This document shows positions 13,701 through 20,166 of a stretch of DNA of 32,873 bases, in pieces; position 1 is the first letter of the stretch, and each line of letters begins with the position of its first letter. Position numbers and translations under genes: made by a program. Source of the DNA: a virus; IMG/VR virus record IMGVR_UViG_3300024348_000150, positions 1 through 32,873 of that record, one strand, 5' to 3'. The notes under the pieces are model-generated. The model made no database searches, was not told the origin of the DNA, and saw only the letters and a program-made list of their open reading frames with translations.

Positions 13701-16577
13701 CTCAAATATTTCAATTAAATCATTTTTAGTTTTAGTTGCTGTTATAACAGCAAATCCATCTGTATTAAATGTATAATCTTTATTATGTATTAATTGAACA
13801 CCGTTTTGATAAATTGTAACTGCTTTTGATGAAAGTGTATTTAAATCATATACTTGGCTTAATGAAAAGAAATTATTTTCTGAATCATAAACTACAAATT
13901 CTAAACGCTTGTAACCTTCACCAGGAACCATATCACTAAAACGATAAGGATCAGTATCTATTTTATCTTTATGATATTCATGTAATATTTTATCAACATG
14001 TTGCTTTACTGGTCCATCATAACCCAACGTTTCGGCTATTTGTAAAAAAGATCTTTTAAATTTTCTATATTCTTTTCTAGCAAAATCAATTGCTTTAATT
14101 ATGTTTGCATCTTTATCAGTAGCATGATATACATTTATATTTGGTGACCCTGCATACTGTAAAAACTTTTTACCATAAGATGATATATTACCAAGACTTG
14201 CAATATTACTTACTCCAGGAAATATTCCTGTAAACCCTGGTAAGTCTTCTATCATAGTATTAACATGGTCATTTACTTCTCCTAGTGTAAATGTACTAAG
14301 ATTTTCATTTTCTGGATTTTTTTCCATTGCATGTGGAAATTCGTAGTGCCCGTTAGCATTTTTAATTGTATCACTATTAGTTTTAATTACTACACTGCTA
14401 TTTACAGGTATTGCTGTTGCAAATCTAACAGTCTTAACTCCGTTAACATCTACAAGAGTATAATCAAATCTCCAAGTATTATCAACTTGAACTGCACATT
14501 TTAGATCTGTAAGTGTACTACTGTTATCATAAACATCAATACTAAAATCTGTTTGTGCAGTAGTAACGTCATACTGTCTAATAACTTTTGAGACTGTATT
14601 TGTATTAGCTTTCTTCCAACCATTACAATAAGTAAAACTATCAATATCTGTGTAAACTCTATAAAATCCAGTATCAGACTTTTTAGATAAAGGTGTGTTA
14701 TTAATTTGATAATTAAACGTATCTGTTACTAAATTAAAATCAAAAGTTATATCACCTACATTTTCTAATGCTCTGTAAGTAATAGGAAATCCTAATTCAA
14801 TGTCATTAGTGCCTGATCCAACTTTATAACTAAAGATTTTGTTACCACGGAAATCATTTACTGGATAAGTAGTTTCGTTGGTAAAACTAATACCATTATT
14901 ATCAAATAATTCAAATAATGGTTGTTGATTTATTTTTGTTTTTAGTTGTGCTACTTTCCAATCAGTGCCATTATAATAATACTGTTTACCTGCATTAGTA
15001 CCTTTAGTTATTAATGCAACCTGGTTAGTAATTGGCAATGTGTCGTCTTCTTCAATCAGTGCAATTTGCGTTACTGTTGAATTGTGTTTAATCATTTTAA
15101 CTTTATAGATTCTATCTTTTACAAGTAGATCAGGATCAGCTACGAACAAAATACGCATGCCGTCAGTAATATCAACACCGTCAATATTATAACCTTCTCT
15201 ACCATTAATAGTTGAAAATACATCAGTAGTAAATGTATCTATAAGATCTACATTTTCTGCTTTTGCTGATGTACCAAATTGATAAAGTTTCATTCCGGCA
15301 TTAAATTCAAGAATTGGTCGTTTAGCTCTTGCACTTTGATCAATATTAAAAACTTGTCCATTTAGAGTTGCTGTTTTTTCAAGTACTGATTTATGAAACC
15401 ATCGATTGTTTCTAGACCAAGCATTTTTATCAGGAGATGCTCTATTAATTACAACATAGTCCTTAGTTGCCGCATACGAACTAGCTGTTCCATATGGAAG
15501 GTTATCAAAGTTATTTGCATCAAATAGCACTTCTATATCTTCTGAATATGTTTGAGGGATTATTAAATCTGTGTCTTGGATTAGTAAAATTTTATTACCT
15601 ACTCCTTCAACATACCAAGAACCTGTTGCATATTTTACAGGAGTAACTGTTCCTGTAAAATTAAGCTTCATTCCGTTCATTAATTCAGTACCGTTTGCAC
15701 TAGTATAAGTTTTTTTACCTAGTATATCATCAGATATGTTAATAGATGTATTTGATTCAATTTCTGCAATTCTAAACATTCCGCCTGTATTAACATCTGT
15801 TTCTGAAACATAATACAATCTCTCAGGAGCATTTAGCGGAACAGTAAATGTTACAACACCATTGTCAACACCAGCGTTAGTAACTCCTGTTGCGTATTCA
15901 TTGTCACTTTCAATCAATCTCGAAGTTCTTATTGTAAACGGAAGTCCAGGAGTACCTACATCAAATATATAAGTTTGTCCTCTATATAATTCTAATGTAG
16001 GATTCTGTGTTAATTCACCATTAAATACGTAACCCTTATTTCCAGCATTATCAACGCTATTTACAGTATATGTACTTGTAACATCATCTGATTGTCCAAA
16101 AATTGATATTGGAGCAGGACCACTTGGTAGCCAATAATACTCACGGAAGTTTGTAAGTTTATCCCAGTCTACGCTAGAATCCCAAGAGTAATATTCTTGA
16201 CTATTGAATAAACTTTCATTAGTAGTAGTACCACCTAATATATCAAGCTGATTTCTAAAATCATTATAATCTTTATAAAATAAAACATTATTCAATATAT
16301 CTTTAGAAACTAATGCAGGCTCTAATTGATAATTAGTTCTATTAGCGTTAACATCGCCTAGATAGATATCTGTCGGTGAGTATGCCGGAGCTGTTTTTCT
16401 ACCAAGATAACCATTTAATTTTTTAGCTGTACCAGGCTTTGTAACCTGATCGAGTGTAGAATTTAAAAATTTTTCATTACTTTCTGTACGAAAGTATTTT
16501 GGTAATAGTTCAGCGGACTTTCTATCAGATTTACCATTAACTGGTAGTGGATAGTCCTTTTGATCATCGTACGCCAT
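1785..16577 (-). CDS. Giant 4930-aa baseplate wedge/tail protein (gp7 position), multi-domain
   Basis: This single uninterrupted frame covers 45% of the window. Position after gp6 suggests a wedge component like T4 gp7 (about 1030 aa), but homology to gp7 is not visible. Residues 20-150 carry a motif set (YFRTESNEKFLNSTLDQ, YYSWDSSVDWDKL, REYYWLPSGPAPISIFG) that I associate with large tail proteins of marine T4-like phages. About 197-212 is a cupredoxin-like YRGQTYIFDV...PF. About 996-1028 has GHDGSKTIAFMDYRDQLLLE; 1124-1147 HPWEMLGFTIMPTWWE. Carbohydrate-module-like repeats lie near 1426, 1685, 2190 and 2804. FG-type propeller repeats start at 2100, 2164, 2741, 2884, 2941, 2998 and 3074. Glycine-rich GxGY modules lie near 3512-3566 and 3883-3931. 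From about 3950 to the end there are adhesin-like beta modules (DGST...VNGV...DY). It starts one base inside the gp6 stop; GGAGGA lies 11 nt upstream. Confidence 0.85.
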   Translation of the reverse strand: MAYDDQKDYPLPVNGKSDRKSAELLPKYFRTESNEKFLNSTLDQVTKPGTAKKLNGYLGRKTAPAYSPTDIYLGDVNANRTNYQLEPALVSKDILNNVLFYKDYNDFRNQLDILGGTTTNESLFNSQEYYSWDSSVDWDKLTNFREYYWLPSGPAPISIFGQSDDVTSTYTVNSVDNAGNKGYVFNGELTQNPTLELYRGQTYIFDVGTPGLPFTIRTSRLIESDNEYATGVTNAGVDNGVVTFTVPLNAPERLYYVSETDVNTGGMFRIAEIESNTSINISDDILGKKTYTSANGTELMNGMKLNFTGTVTPVKYATGSWYVEGVGNKILLIQDTDLIIPQTYSEDIEVLFDANNFDNLPYGTASSYAATKDYVVINRASPDKNAWSRNNRWFHKSVLEKTATLNGQVFNIDQSARAKRPILEFNAGMKLYQFGTSAKAENVDLIDTFTTDVFSTINGREGYNIDGVDITDGMRILFVADPDLLVKDRIYKVKMIKHNSTVTQIALIEEDDTLPITNQVALITKGTNAGKQYYYNGTDWKVAQLKTKINQQPLFELFDNNGISFTNETTYPVNDFRGNKIFSYKVGSGTNDIELGFPITYRALENVGDITFDFNLVTDTFNYQINNTPLSKKSDTGFYRVYTDIDSFTYCNGWKKANTNTVSKVIRQYDVTTAQTDFSIDVYDNSSTLTDLKCAVQVDNTWRFDYTLVDVNGVKTVRFATAIPVNSSVVIKTNSDTIKNANGHYEFPHAMEKNPENENLSTFTLGEVNDHVNTMIEDLPGFTGIFPGVSNIASLGNISSYGKKFLQYAGSPNINVYHATDKDANIIKAIDFARKEYRKFKRSFLQIAETLGYDGPVKQHVDKILHEYHKDKIDTDPYRFSDMVPGEGYKRLEFVVYDSENNFFSLSQVYDLNTLSSKAVTIYQNGVQLIHNKDYTFNTDGFAVITATKTKNDLIEIFEYENTAGSFIPPTPTKLGLYPSYHPEIIEDDTYQTTTRVIQGHDGSKTIAFMDYRDQLLLELEKRIFNNIKITYDTTRLDIHNFVPSNDRNTKFTKTQIDNAMMRDFVQWSESLGGLNYTSTTDFYTRANSFTWNYSEMSTRDETNVNGFWRSVYKQAYDTDRPHSHPWEMLGFTIMPTWWETQYGPAPYTSNNLVMWEDIQEGKIKAPNVPAEFIKKYKRKELLKHIPVNESGQLLSPQEAGFTSGFVPSSIASSLKFGDEGPTETAWRRSGEYPFSLIKSWILNQPHKIMGLGFDLSRMNKSLSGQWIYSTTEKSLSSKDLVLPTVATDTTITHTSGLINYIVDYLASEGTTDVSTYKENFKLIKNQLGIKLGSFTDKEKLKFILDSRTPFNKGNVFLPTENYNIFLNKSSPLKVASYSGIMIEKAPGGFIVRGYDNTNPTFNYNEPQVTISDPNINVGGISESFLEWSTGQKYLVGSNVRNNSQFYRVKAEHTSTTSFEADKFQPMAELPTLGGRTAVYRKSFETDVKVLPYGTLLESIQDVVDFILGYGNYLESVGFKFDYYNKESQVVEDWKLSTKEFLYFTTQNWAAGTVLAISPSASKLEFNSTFSVIDNLYDSFYDYSILNASGQKITEDLTRLNRDSGNFVIQLKNTADGLYHSILPQVQYEHVAVLDNKSVFEDVIYSPATGYRQERIKVLGYVAAGWTGSLNIPGFIFDSAKVVNWAQWTDFAIGDVVKYKEFYYSATTNITGTEIFDPLNWARLDKKPDTKLLTNFDYRINQFSDFYDLDSDNFDSDQQKMAQHLIGYQKRQYLENIINDEVSQYKFYQGMIADKGTRNAIDKLFDSLASADKDSVDFYEEWAIKSAQYGASDGFEEIEYQLDEAKFRLEPQPIELVDVVPTATTDLTYRIPHYDVFLKPKDYETNRLPTKFLNDEYVKTVGYVTGEDVNRAVSNTAGLLNFATSDIDKGAYVWVATDDQSWNVLKHVDSNLIIQTITQESTTITLNCNNTVNVAIGDIIGIYNIDQIVGTDTAPTTVEAFYTITDVFNNKIEIESELPDWEKLASLTNLNGIITKFSTQRVSTLSDANNLSTKDLQSKEVIWVDDDDTGKWKVIKNSPVYTQAQTLKSSLPLDSTQHNFGHSITANEANTLLAIGIPDKGNGEVHVYKRSSDANNLVFDQTISAPSTYVDTYDGSTEITSQKFGESVSFSPDGKYLIIGSPHASNVKTAYKGTYIEGSNYNKNDIIKYGPNLFKAVAVIDGAVGSIPYTTFDSYADIVSDTDSTLLNLLQTGNYKLNSKPNTTHLLVRAPKQAYEGSKEGDSIVLKWNTYSNLNIQGYNVAVEPFDGQFAPITGAFLTDTHPIVNKVENVLHIANFQNLPGVGQTVNSAVASGTVAYVGDADGAAIVYVKDVNGTFASTGQLFINEIAVGDYTEDYVNPSSNVGGYWMITTPAYETSADSSNIFVDPGQGLIYVDVIKENSGRTPNYFYNIQDNIQAIGAKTSANDQISFIESFTYEGDPGEVFGVQTSNQWAIRVPKVFSDVKTIGDQFFLKVDNQSGLVDLTGTAFTFDILNKQHTIADVWDGYIDFVFDNFSTLNQLPFEPAVGDIVRDASSGATAEVVFYKRQFNDVRLYVKNTTGNWSLGDNWGQTSDIIRQGTPDRTMGEIKNVSLGTSEVGKIFVITETTNFANVAITQLLDKEYWIYNEITLQGIARGANIPSSNNNDWSQVNNLIASNSTNATGSGLTQEGMISIYSISEVNQFEHNNSYVIPEREHYKKFGDEIQVTQTGTGVNALYRVAVASNGNDTESNPGSIHFIKNGRENTVGNTFVNYDWQLDINPLFRGQFSVTTFYKVDEIVSYNKELYSANQNIASGSAFSTTNWTKLSSTTTHVGYIPSTPEQLVIGEGIYTPEGGIRDFAKKFDQDKTGQVLITSTKIQGNDSTGARAVNVYRQVNGQFTISQTIEGPYTDVSTDTLTGFGDAISISADGTLIAVGEPYNNSVASSQGKVYIYKLTAGTFTLSQTLTSHNNEVAEQFGTALGFDGNVLAVTALQGDIDSPTIFDAENTYFDNKFTNFKTVMMDSGVIYTYERINETLVYAEEFLFDNSDSIMFGKNILVNNNHVYASMPHMTDFNTYQGMVVDYRKILGTTAWVTHRNPLDQVDLSNIKSAFLYNTKTNTFIADIDLIDPVQGKIAGIAEQELSFKTYYDPASYNIGDTSVVVDTYGGWTNDTVGKLWWDLSAVKYYNYYQNDITYQTNFWSEVFPGTDIAIWEWVESNILPSEWDSLADTEEGIAQGISGLSKYGDNAYSQQLVWDTISNSTSTKYYFWVLNKKTIPEVDFRNLSASAVQQLIKDPAGAGYKFAALMSKDRFSLFNVAQLMEDKDIALNIRYYTTSNKNQNIHNEYQMIAQGVATSKPNKDIERKWFDSLIGYDNKDRLVPDPALSVKLKYGIQDRPRQGLFVNKSEAFKQVIERTNDVLKQHIIVDEFDISDLVKSDPAPSASTQLYDSVIDTFEDLAFLGIGNKTVPTLTPTIIDGTLTQVLITGTGRGYIDSTYTSGVRKGPKITVNGIGTGAEVECTLNELGQIATVTIINAGKGYDETTTLTVRKFSALVSSDSNVSGKWSIYELVGTKWERSVSQRYDTNLYWNYVDWYAPGYNNFVTPTDIISASYLLTGLDNDINDTVKIENVGSGGWLLLQKIANVDTEDYTVNYKTIGKQNATIMFTDTLYNVGKSKVGFDSNNYDSVFFDAQPVTESRIILETLRDKIFVDNLEAEYNKLFLSSIRYAFSEQPNIDWAFKTSFVKAQHNLGELAQKVTFKNDNLESYQTYINEVKPYKTKVREFVSSYEKIDPTNTTVSDFDLPPKYSIATQKIEASTAKVDSDAIYGQRDVSSYPDKHWYDNSGYEVSSIEIGDPGNLYNLPPVIKFEGGSGSGATAKAYLNNGKISKIEVLTSGSGYLSAPTIIVDGGLSDNGTIARASAILGNGVVRGTKVKFKFDRVSGSYYITTLATSESFTGTGTQFNYKLKWPMDRKNTNTTVVVTGIELLRSEYTFTNIKDATKGYDREIGQITFTTPPKLGAAITVTYSKDANLLDAQDRINLLYNPTTGMIGKDVSQLMEGIDYGGVEIKSFSFEGSAGWDTDPFFTETFDTYDNTYEDLVFQLDGSTTSLTWTTPLETGVVYNVYKNNIRIDDLYYNDSSEATNPNAKMLSITGAGQTEINLQNLGITANSDDTFIIRKTTSDGSFKPDVTSYDTLLDGGTTLYDTARGISASEIVVDGDLFVTPTTSKGPEELVAGQILDTMDLKVFHRSVDGGSTIYSNVYWTDGIKDTFNLAGHPNSADAIFVRLDNVKVAPSLYTVNYATNTITFSTAPTTRKLLNIIVMGEAGQKILDINKFTGDGSSVEFITNVEWQSNMTNFVNINGVAQSVTIFSAGDSYGVDKGYAGIRFDTAPALDAVIDYGLFYATGTNFSQVASQEFTADGSTKTYTLANTPIGSNPVANQTIVKVNGVILNSGYSDRHVVTNLLQYQLQNWQLGLNTIRGEDIEVYIDGIKLVRNIEYKWDSASNIVNLTPNIATAGQILDVFLVADGEYAFGYVGIEAGPDSSTKFISTPGVIYFDNAPAIDATVEITTFSNHDIQDIERIKYNVITRTSVSEGTVDFQEYTLLTNGFVKLRKAVNNSKYVWVVLNGVQLTPVVDYYVTEDKNHIKITKPINSNDTIELIHFTAPPTLQKFGFRQFKDMLNRTHYKRMDDSNKYMLAEALNWSDLKIQLLDASQLPTPNKTSKIPGVVFIDGERIEYFVKQNNTLRQLRRGTLGTGVKPTYSAGTTVIEQSIGQTIPYVDETLTQVLTADGTSTAYELDFIPTSINEFEVFVAGKRMRKNAIDIFNPATNLDSPEGDASSAAEFSIDGTTSTLTLTTAPLENQKIIIVRKKGKLWTDPGTSLTRQENDIARFLRTKVTELVK
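7250..10290 (-). other. Interrupted beta-propeller region inside the giant protein
   Basis: Seven repeats begin with FG or KF followed by a strand, a D/N-G turn, a hydrophobic I.G.P-type strand and a G.v.vY strand. Their first Phe residues are 2100, 2164, 2741, 2884, 2941, 2998 and 3074. The clearest are FGESVSFSPDGKYLIIGSP and FGDAISISADGTLIAVGEP. Repeat 2 opens at 2164 but its closing GMISIYS strand is near 2711, so about 520 residues are inserted in one blade. Repeat 3 holds a second, smaller insertion near 2804-2846. FG-GAP/WD-like propellers have this pattern; seven blades is my count by eye. Confidence 0.55.
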
Positions 16578-19500
16578 TAGTAACTATATCCTCCGCTACT
16601 GCTACTGCTACTGCTATTGCTACTGCTACTGCTACTGCTCGAGCCGCTATTTGAATTAATAGTAGTGTTATAAGAACTACTAGAACTTTGTATTCCAGTA
16701 TTTGCTGTTTCTGTACTTGCTGTTACAACGTTGCCTGTTGCTTTTAATCTAGTTGCTGTTATGCTATCTATAATGTCTACATCTGCAACTGTTGCTCCAC
16801 TTATAAAAATTTCATCTGACTCTGACTTAATTTCGTATAATGATCCAAATGCTTGTGTGTCTTCATTTGGAACAATTACTATAGAACTAATATTAGGTGC
16901 AAGCTGATTCATTATATACGTTGATAATTCTGAAAAGTAAAATGATTCGCCAAATTCCCAATTCTCTAAACTAAAATATTCATTTATTGCGTTTATTACA
17001 TTTGATTTAATTTCATTATCATTTGTAACTGTTTCTACATTTTTTACAATTTTAAAGGTTGCTTGCAAACTAGCCTCCGCTGATGGACCAAAAAGTATTT
17101 TATACTTTACTGGATGATAAATTACTTCATCACTAATAGATTTAATTTTATCTAACGCAACACCATAACTTCTATAAAGTTGATCGCTACTTGGCGGCAT
17201 TGGTTTTACTGCAATATCTCCGTTAAGCCATTGTCTATAACTGTTATCATATAAACGAGTCAACATGTAAATATCTATTAAATTTGTACTACTAGGATCA
17301 ATTCTTTTATTATTGTCTGCGGCATGTACGTACCTAAATTTTAAATCTGATCTTCCTAAAAATGCTTTATAAGTTGATATTTGTGTTAATGTAAGTTTAT
17401 CAGTTGATAGTTGCTTAAATAATCCAGTATCAATGTAGTAAAAAACTTCTAATGCATCATAAGAACTATATGCATTCATTGCCGATTCAGTTGTTAGTAC
17501 ACTAATATTTTCGACGTTTGCTTTTACATATTTGAAATCTTCAACTCCATCAGTAGTAGTATATTTTTTCTCGAAAATATATTTTGTAGTCGGTGATATT
17601 GTTTCTTGTACAATATCAATAAACGAATTTGGGTTATCAACAACACCATCATCGTCGTCATCAAAGAAAGATATTTCTACTTTTTTGGTATCGACATATC
17701 CATCATTGTCTCTATATTCTTTTGTAATTTCAAAATTATAATCTTTTGTAAAAGGAGTAGTACTACCGGGTAGAGTATTAATACTTAATACTTCAATTTT
17801 ATCTTTAATAATTTTTCCTGTTTTATTATCATAAATTTTATCACTACTGTCATAATAAAATTTAATCTCATTATCACTTTCATATACATAACGCATTGCT
17901 CTATATGTAATATCGTATTTTTCGCCATCAGTTTTAAACCACAGTAACCAACTTGCATCTAAATTTTGACTACTAACATCACCTGTTTTACCTGTACTAA
18001 ATGGACTAGTAGTATTTAGGTTTACTTCTGTAATAATTCTCCATTGTCTAGTAGATACATCGTATCGCAAGCCAAAAGTATTATTAGCAAACGCTTGATC
18101 AATAATTTGTGTTTTAACAGAATTAAGTATTTTTGTACTTAATTTAGGTCTAATCTCTGTTAATAATGCAGTTGATGGAATACTGTCATTTAATACTATT
18201 GGTCCTAAACCTGCTGTAGTATTTGTTGTGCCGTCACCATTAACACTGATTACTTTTACCCATTTGTAAGTTAAAGACCCAGGGTGATTGGCATCTCCTA
18301 TCATAAGTGTAGTTTTGTCACCTACCATAAAATGATACCCTGCAGGTGCTTCAAATTTTAGTAGTGACCCTGCTTCTAACAAACTAAGATTATTAGCTGT
18401 AAAAGATCCTACTTTATATTTTGCATCACTTTCATCTATTAAATATCCTGTTCCTCTATTAGTATCTGTAGTAACCTGCACCCATTCTGCTTTTAAATCA
18501 GACGTAATAATTTTTGTAAAATTTGTAAGGTAGTAATTTAAAACTCTTCTGTCTTTTAATATTGGTTCTATTTTATTTGTAATAGCACTTTCAATATCTG
18601 TTTGTGTTGTGTAAGGAAAACTGTCTTTTTGAGTTAAATTTTCTTTATATATAATACCATCATTTGCAAATAAATTAGTACTACTATATTTTCCTGTAGA
18701 ATCTAATAAGTCGTAGTATCTACTAATTCCGCTTGCAAACCTATTAACTGATTTAACTTTAATAATATCTTGACTTATACCTAATGGAGCAACATTGTAA
18801 TCTTCTGCTGTAACCATTCTATTTTGTGTATAATATGTTGACGGAGCATTTTGTTTAATGCTATCGTTTGATTCACTAGTAGTACTATTAGACACTGTAT
18901 ATTTTAATTCTAAATTAAGTGTAATTGTTTCAATTACGTTACTTTTACTTAGATACGGAACTCTTACTTGTATTCCGGTCATGTCTTGCGGTTTAATTAC
19001 ATATCTTTGATTATTACTAGTTCTATAAAAGACTTTAAATACACCTTTTGGTAATTCACCAAAAGTACCGTCGGAAAATACTAAACTAACTCTGTCACTT
19101 ACTCTAGTAAGTACACTATATATTGTTCTAACTTTTTTACTAATGCTATTATAGATAACATTGTTGCCTTCAACAGCTTCAACTTTTGTCCAGTATTCTG
19201 CTTCTTGTCCTGACGAGTCTAATTTATATAACCATACATCGTCGTTGTTAATATTAGTTGCATCAATATCAATTATTTGATTTGTTGTAGGATTATTAAC
19301 AACAAATTGACCACTGTCAAGTGATCCTTGTTTGAACATACAAAAGAATCCTGTATTACTACTTGACGGTCCTTTGCCATCATCTTTAAATAAGTATGCA
19401 AAACTATTTGCAGTTAGTGGAATTTCTTCTTGTATACTTTTTAAATCCGAATCAATATCTGTAGAAACAACTTCAAAATCTAAACTAGATCCTTGAACTG

Positions 19501-20110
19501 TTTTATTAAAGCCATATTTTGGAATATCTGTGTTTACTGCATTAAATCTATATTGTTGGTGGGGAACGCCGTCAACATTTTCCTTTTTGAGAGGGCGACC
19601 AAATGTTCCATTAACTGGTAATGCAGTATTCATTATTTTAATAAATTGCTCATACCAATCAGTATTAGTAGGATCGTTCCATTGTATTTCTTGATTTGCT
19701 AAATTAAAGTTGTTACTATCTACAACTTCTTCTGTTGTTGAAATGCTAGTAACTTTAAGTAACCCTTGTGCGGCTTGATTACGCTTTGGATTGTAAGAAA
19801 GTAACCGTGCTAGACGGAGAACTGATTCTCTACGTTCAGCTAATTCTAAAAAGTTTTCTCTTGCATTTAGATCAATACGGAAGGAAATATTTTGACCTAA
19901 AAAAGCAATCAAATCAATTAAAGAAAGGTATTCGCTTGATTCAATATAATCATTAAAATCTTCAGGATAATTAGTCCTCAAGTATGATATCATTGTTCGT
20001 CTTAGATTATCAAAATCGTAGCTTTGAAAATCAGCGTTACGAAAACTTTGGTAAACCCTCTTCCAATCTTCTGCTACTAATAACCTATTTTGTCTATCTG
20101 TTGTTGACAT
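16577..20110 (-). CDS. gp6: Baseplate wedge protein gp6
   Basis: The N-terminus is unmistakably gp6: residues 57-80 (ESSEYLSLIDLIAFLGQN then ISFRIDL) and 82-112 (NARENFLELAERRESVLRL, then LSYNPKRNQ) match the conserved region of T4 gp6. gp6 dimers form the inner ring that joins baseplate wedges around the hub. At 1177 aa it is nearly twice the T4 protein (660 aa). The extra middle part includes an acidic loop near residue 815 (DDDDDGVVD) that fits a DxDxDGxxD calcium-binding pattern. Residues about 1028-1130 (NAINEYFSLENWEFGESFYF...) look like the C-terminal baseplate-J-type region. The last ~40 residues are a Ser/Gly/Asn tail encoded by a hexanucleotide repeat. A late promoter element ends 23 nt upstream and AAGGAAGG serves as ribosome binding site. 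The stop shares one base with the start of the giant gene. Confidence 0.95.
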   Translation of the reverse strand: MSTTDRQNRLLVAEDWKRVYQSFRNADFQSYDFDNLRRTMISYLRTNYPEDFNDYIESSEYLSLIDLIAFLGQNISFRIDLNARENFLELAERRESVLRLARLLSYNPKRNQAAQGLLKVTSISTTEEVVDSNNFNLANQEIQWNDPTNTDWYEQFIKIMNTALPVNGTFGRPLKKENVDGVPHQQYRFNAVNTDIPKYGFNKTVQGSSLDFEVVSTDIDSDLKSIQEEIPLTANSFAYLFKDDGKGPSSSNTGFFCMFKQGSLDSGQFVVNNPTTNQIIDIDATNINNDDVWLYKLDSSGQEAEYWTKVEAVEGNNVIYNSISKKVRTIYSVLTRVSDRVSLVFSDGTFGELPKGVFKVFYRTSNNQRYVIKPQDMTGIQVRVPYLSKSNVIETITLNLELKYTVSNSTTSESNDSIKQNAPSTYYTQNRMVTAEDYNVAPLGISQDIIKVKSVNRFASGISRYYDLLDSTGKYSSTNLFANDGIIYKENLTQKDSFPYTTQTDIESAITNKIEPILKDRRVLNYYLTNFTKIITSDLKAEWVQVTTDTNRGTGYLIDESDAKYKVGSFTANNLSLLEAGSLLKFEAPAGYHFMVGDKTTLMIGDANHPGSLTYKWVKVISVNGDGTTNTTAGLGPIVLNDSIPSTALLTEIRPKLSTKILNSVKTQIIDQAFANNTFGLRYDVSTRQWRIITEVNLNTTSPFSTGKTGDVSSQNLDASWLLWFKTDGEKYDITYRAMRYVYESDNEIKFYYDSSDKIYDNKTGKIIKDKIEVLSINTLPGSTTPFTKDYNFEITKEYRDNDGYVDTKKVEISFFDDDDDGVVDNPNSFIDIVQETISPTTKYIFEKKYTTTDGVEDFKYVKANVENISVLTTESAMNAYSSYDALEVFYYIDTGLFKQLSTDKLTLTQISTYKAFLGRSDLKFRYVHAADNNKRIDPSSTNLIDIYMLTRLYDNSYRQWLNGDIAVKPMPPSSDQLYRSYGVALDKIKSISDEVIYHPVKYKILFGPSAEASLQATFKIVKNVETVTNDNEIKSNVINAINEYFSLENWEFGESFYFSELSTYIMNQLAPNISSIVIVPNEDTQAFGSLYEIKSESDEIFISGATVADVDIIDSITATRLKATGNVVTASTETANTGIQSSSSSYNTTINSNSGSSSSSSSSNSSSSSSSGGYSY
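16595..16639 (-). repeat. GCTACT hexanucleotide microsatellite coding poly-Ser
   Basis: On the plus strand GCTACT is repeated about seven times with one C-to-T variant unit near 16616. On the coding strand this alternates AGT and AGC, both Ser, giving most of the serine tail of gp6. Gain or loss of one 6-bp unit would change the tail by two serines and keep the frame. The tract ends a few codons before the gp6 stop and immediately precedes the likely ribosome binding site of the giant gene. Confidence 0.85.
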
Positions 20111-20133
20111 ATATTACCTTCCTTCACTCACAT

Positions 20134-20142
20134 GTATTTATT
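20134..20142 (-). promoter_or_regulatory. Putative T4-type late promoter element (AATAAATAC)
   Basis: The minus-strand sequence AATAAATAC lies in the 56-bp gap between gp25 and gp6 and ends 23 nt before the gp6 ATG. It is identical to the element at 1781-1789. It would give gp6 and the giant gene their own late transcript in addition to read-through from upstream. Confidence 0.65.
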
Positions 20143-20166
20143 GGTTTAGGATAACTGCGTAGTTTA

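Noticed and set aside
20143-20166. Possible terminator hairpin between gp25 and gp6
   Set aside because: Only a four-base AACT/AGTT stem is visible and there is no run of U after it.
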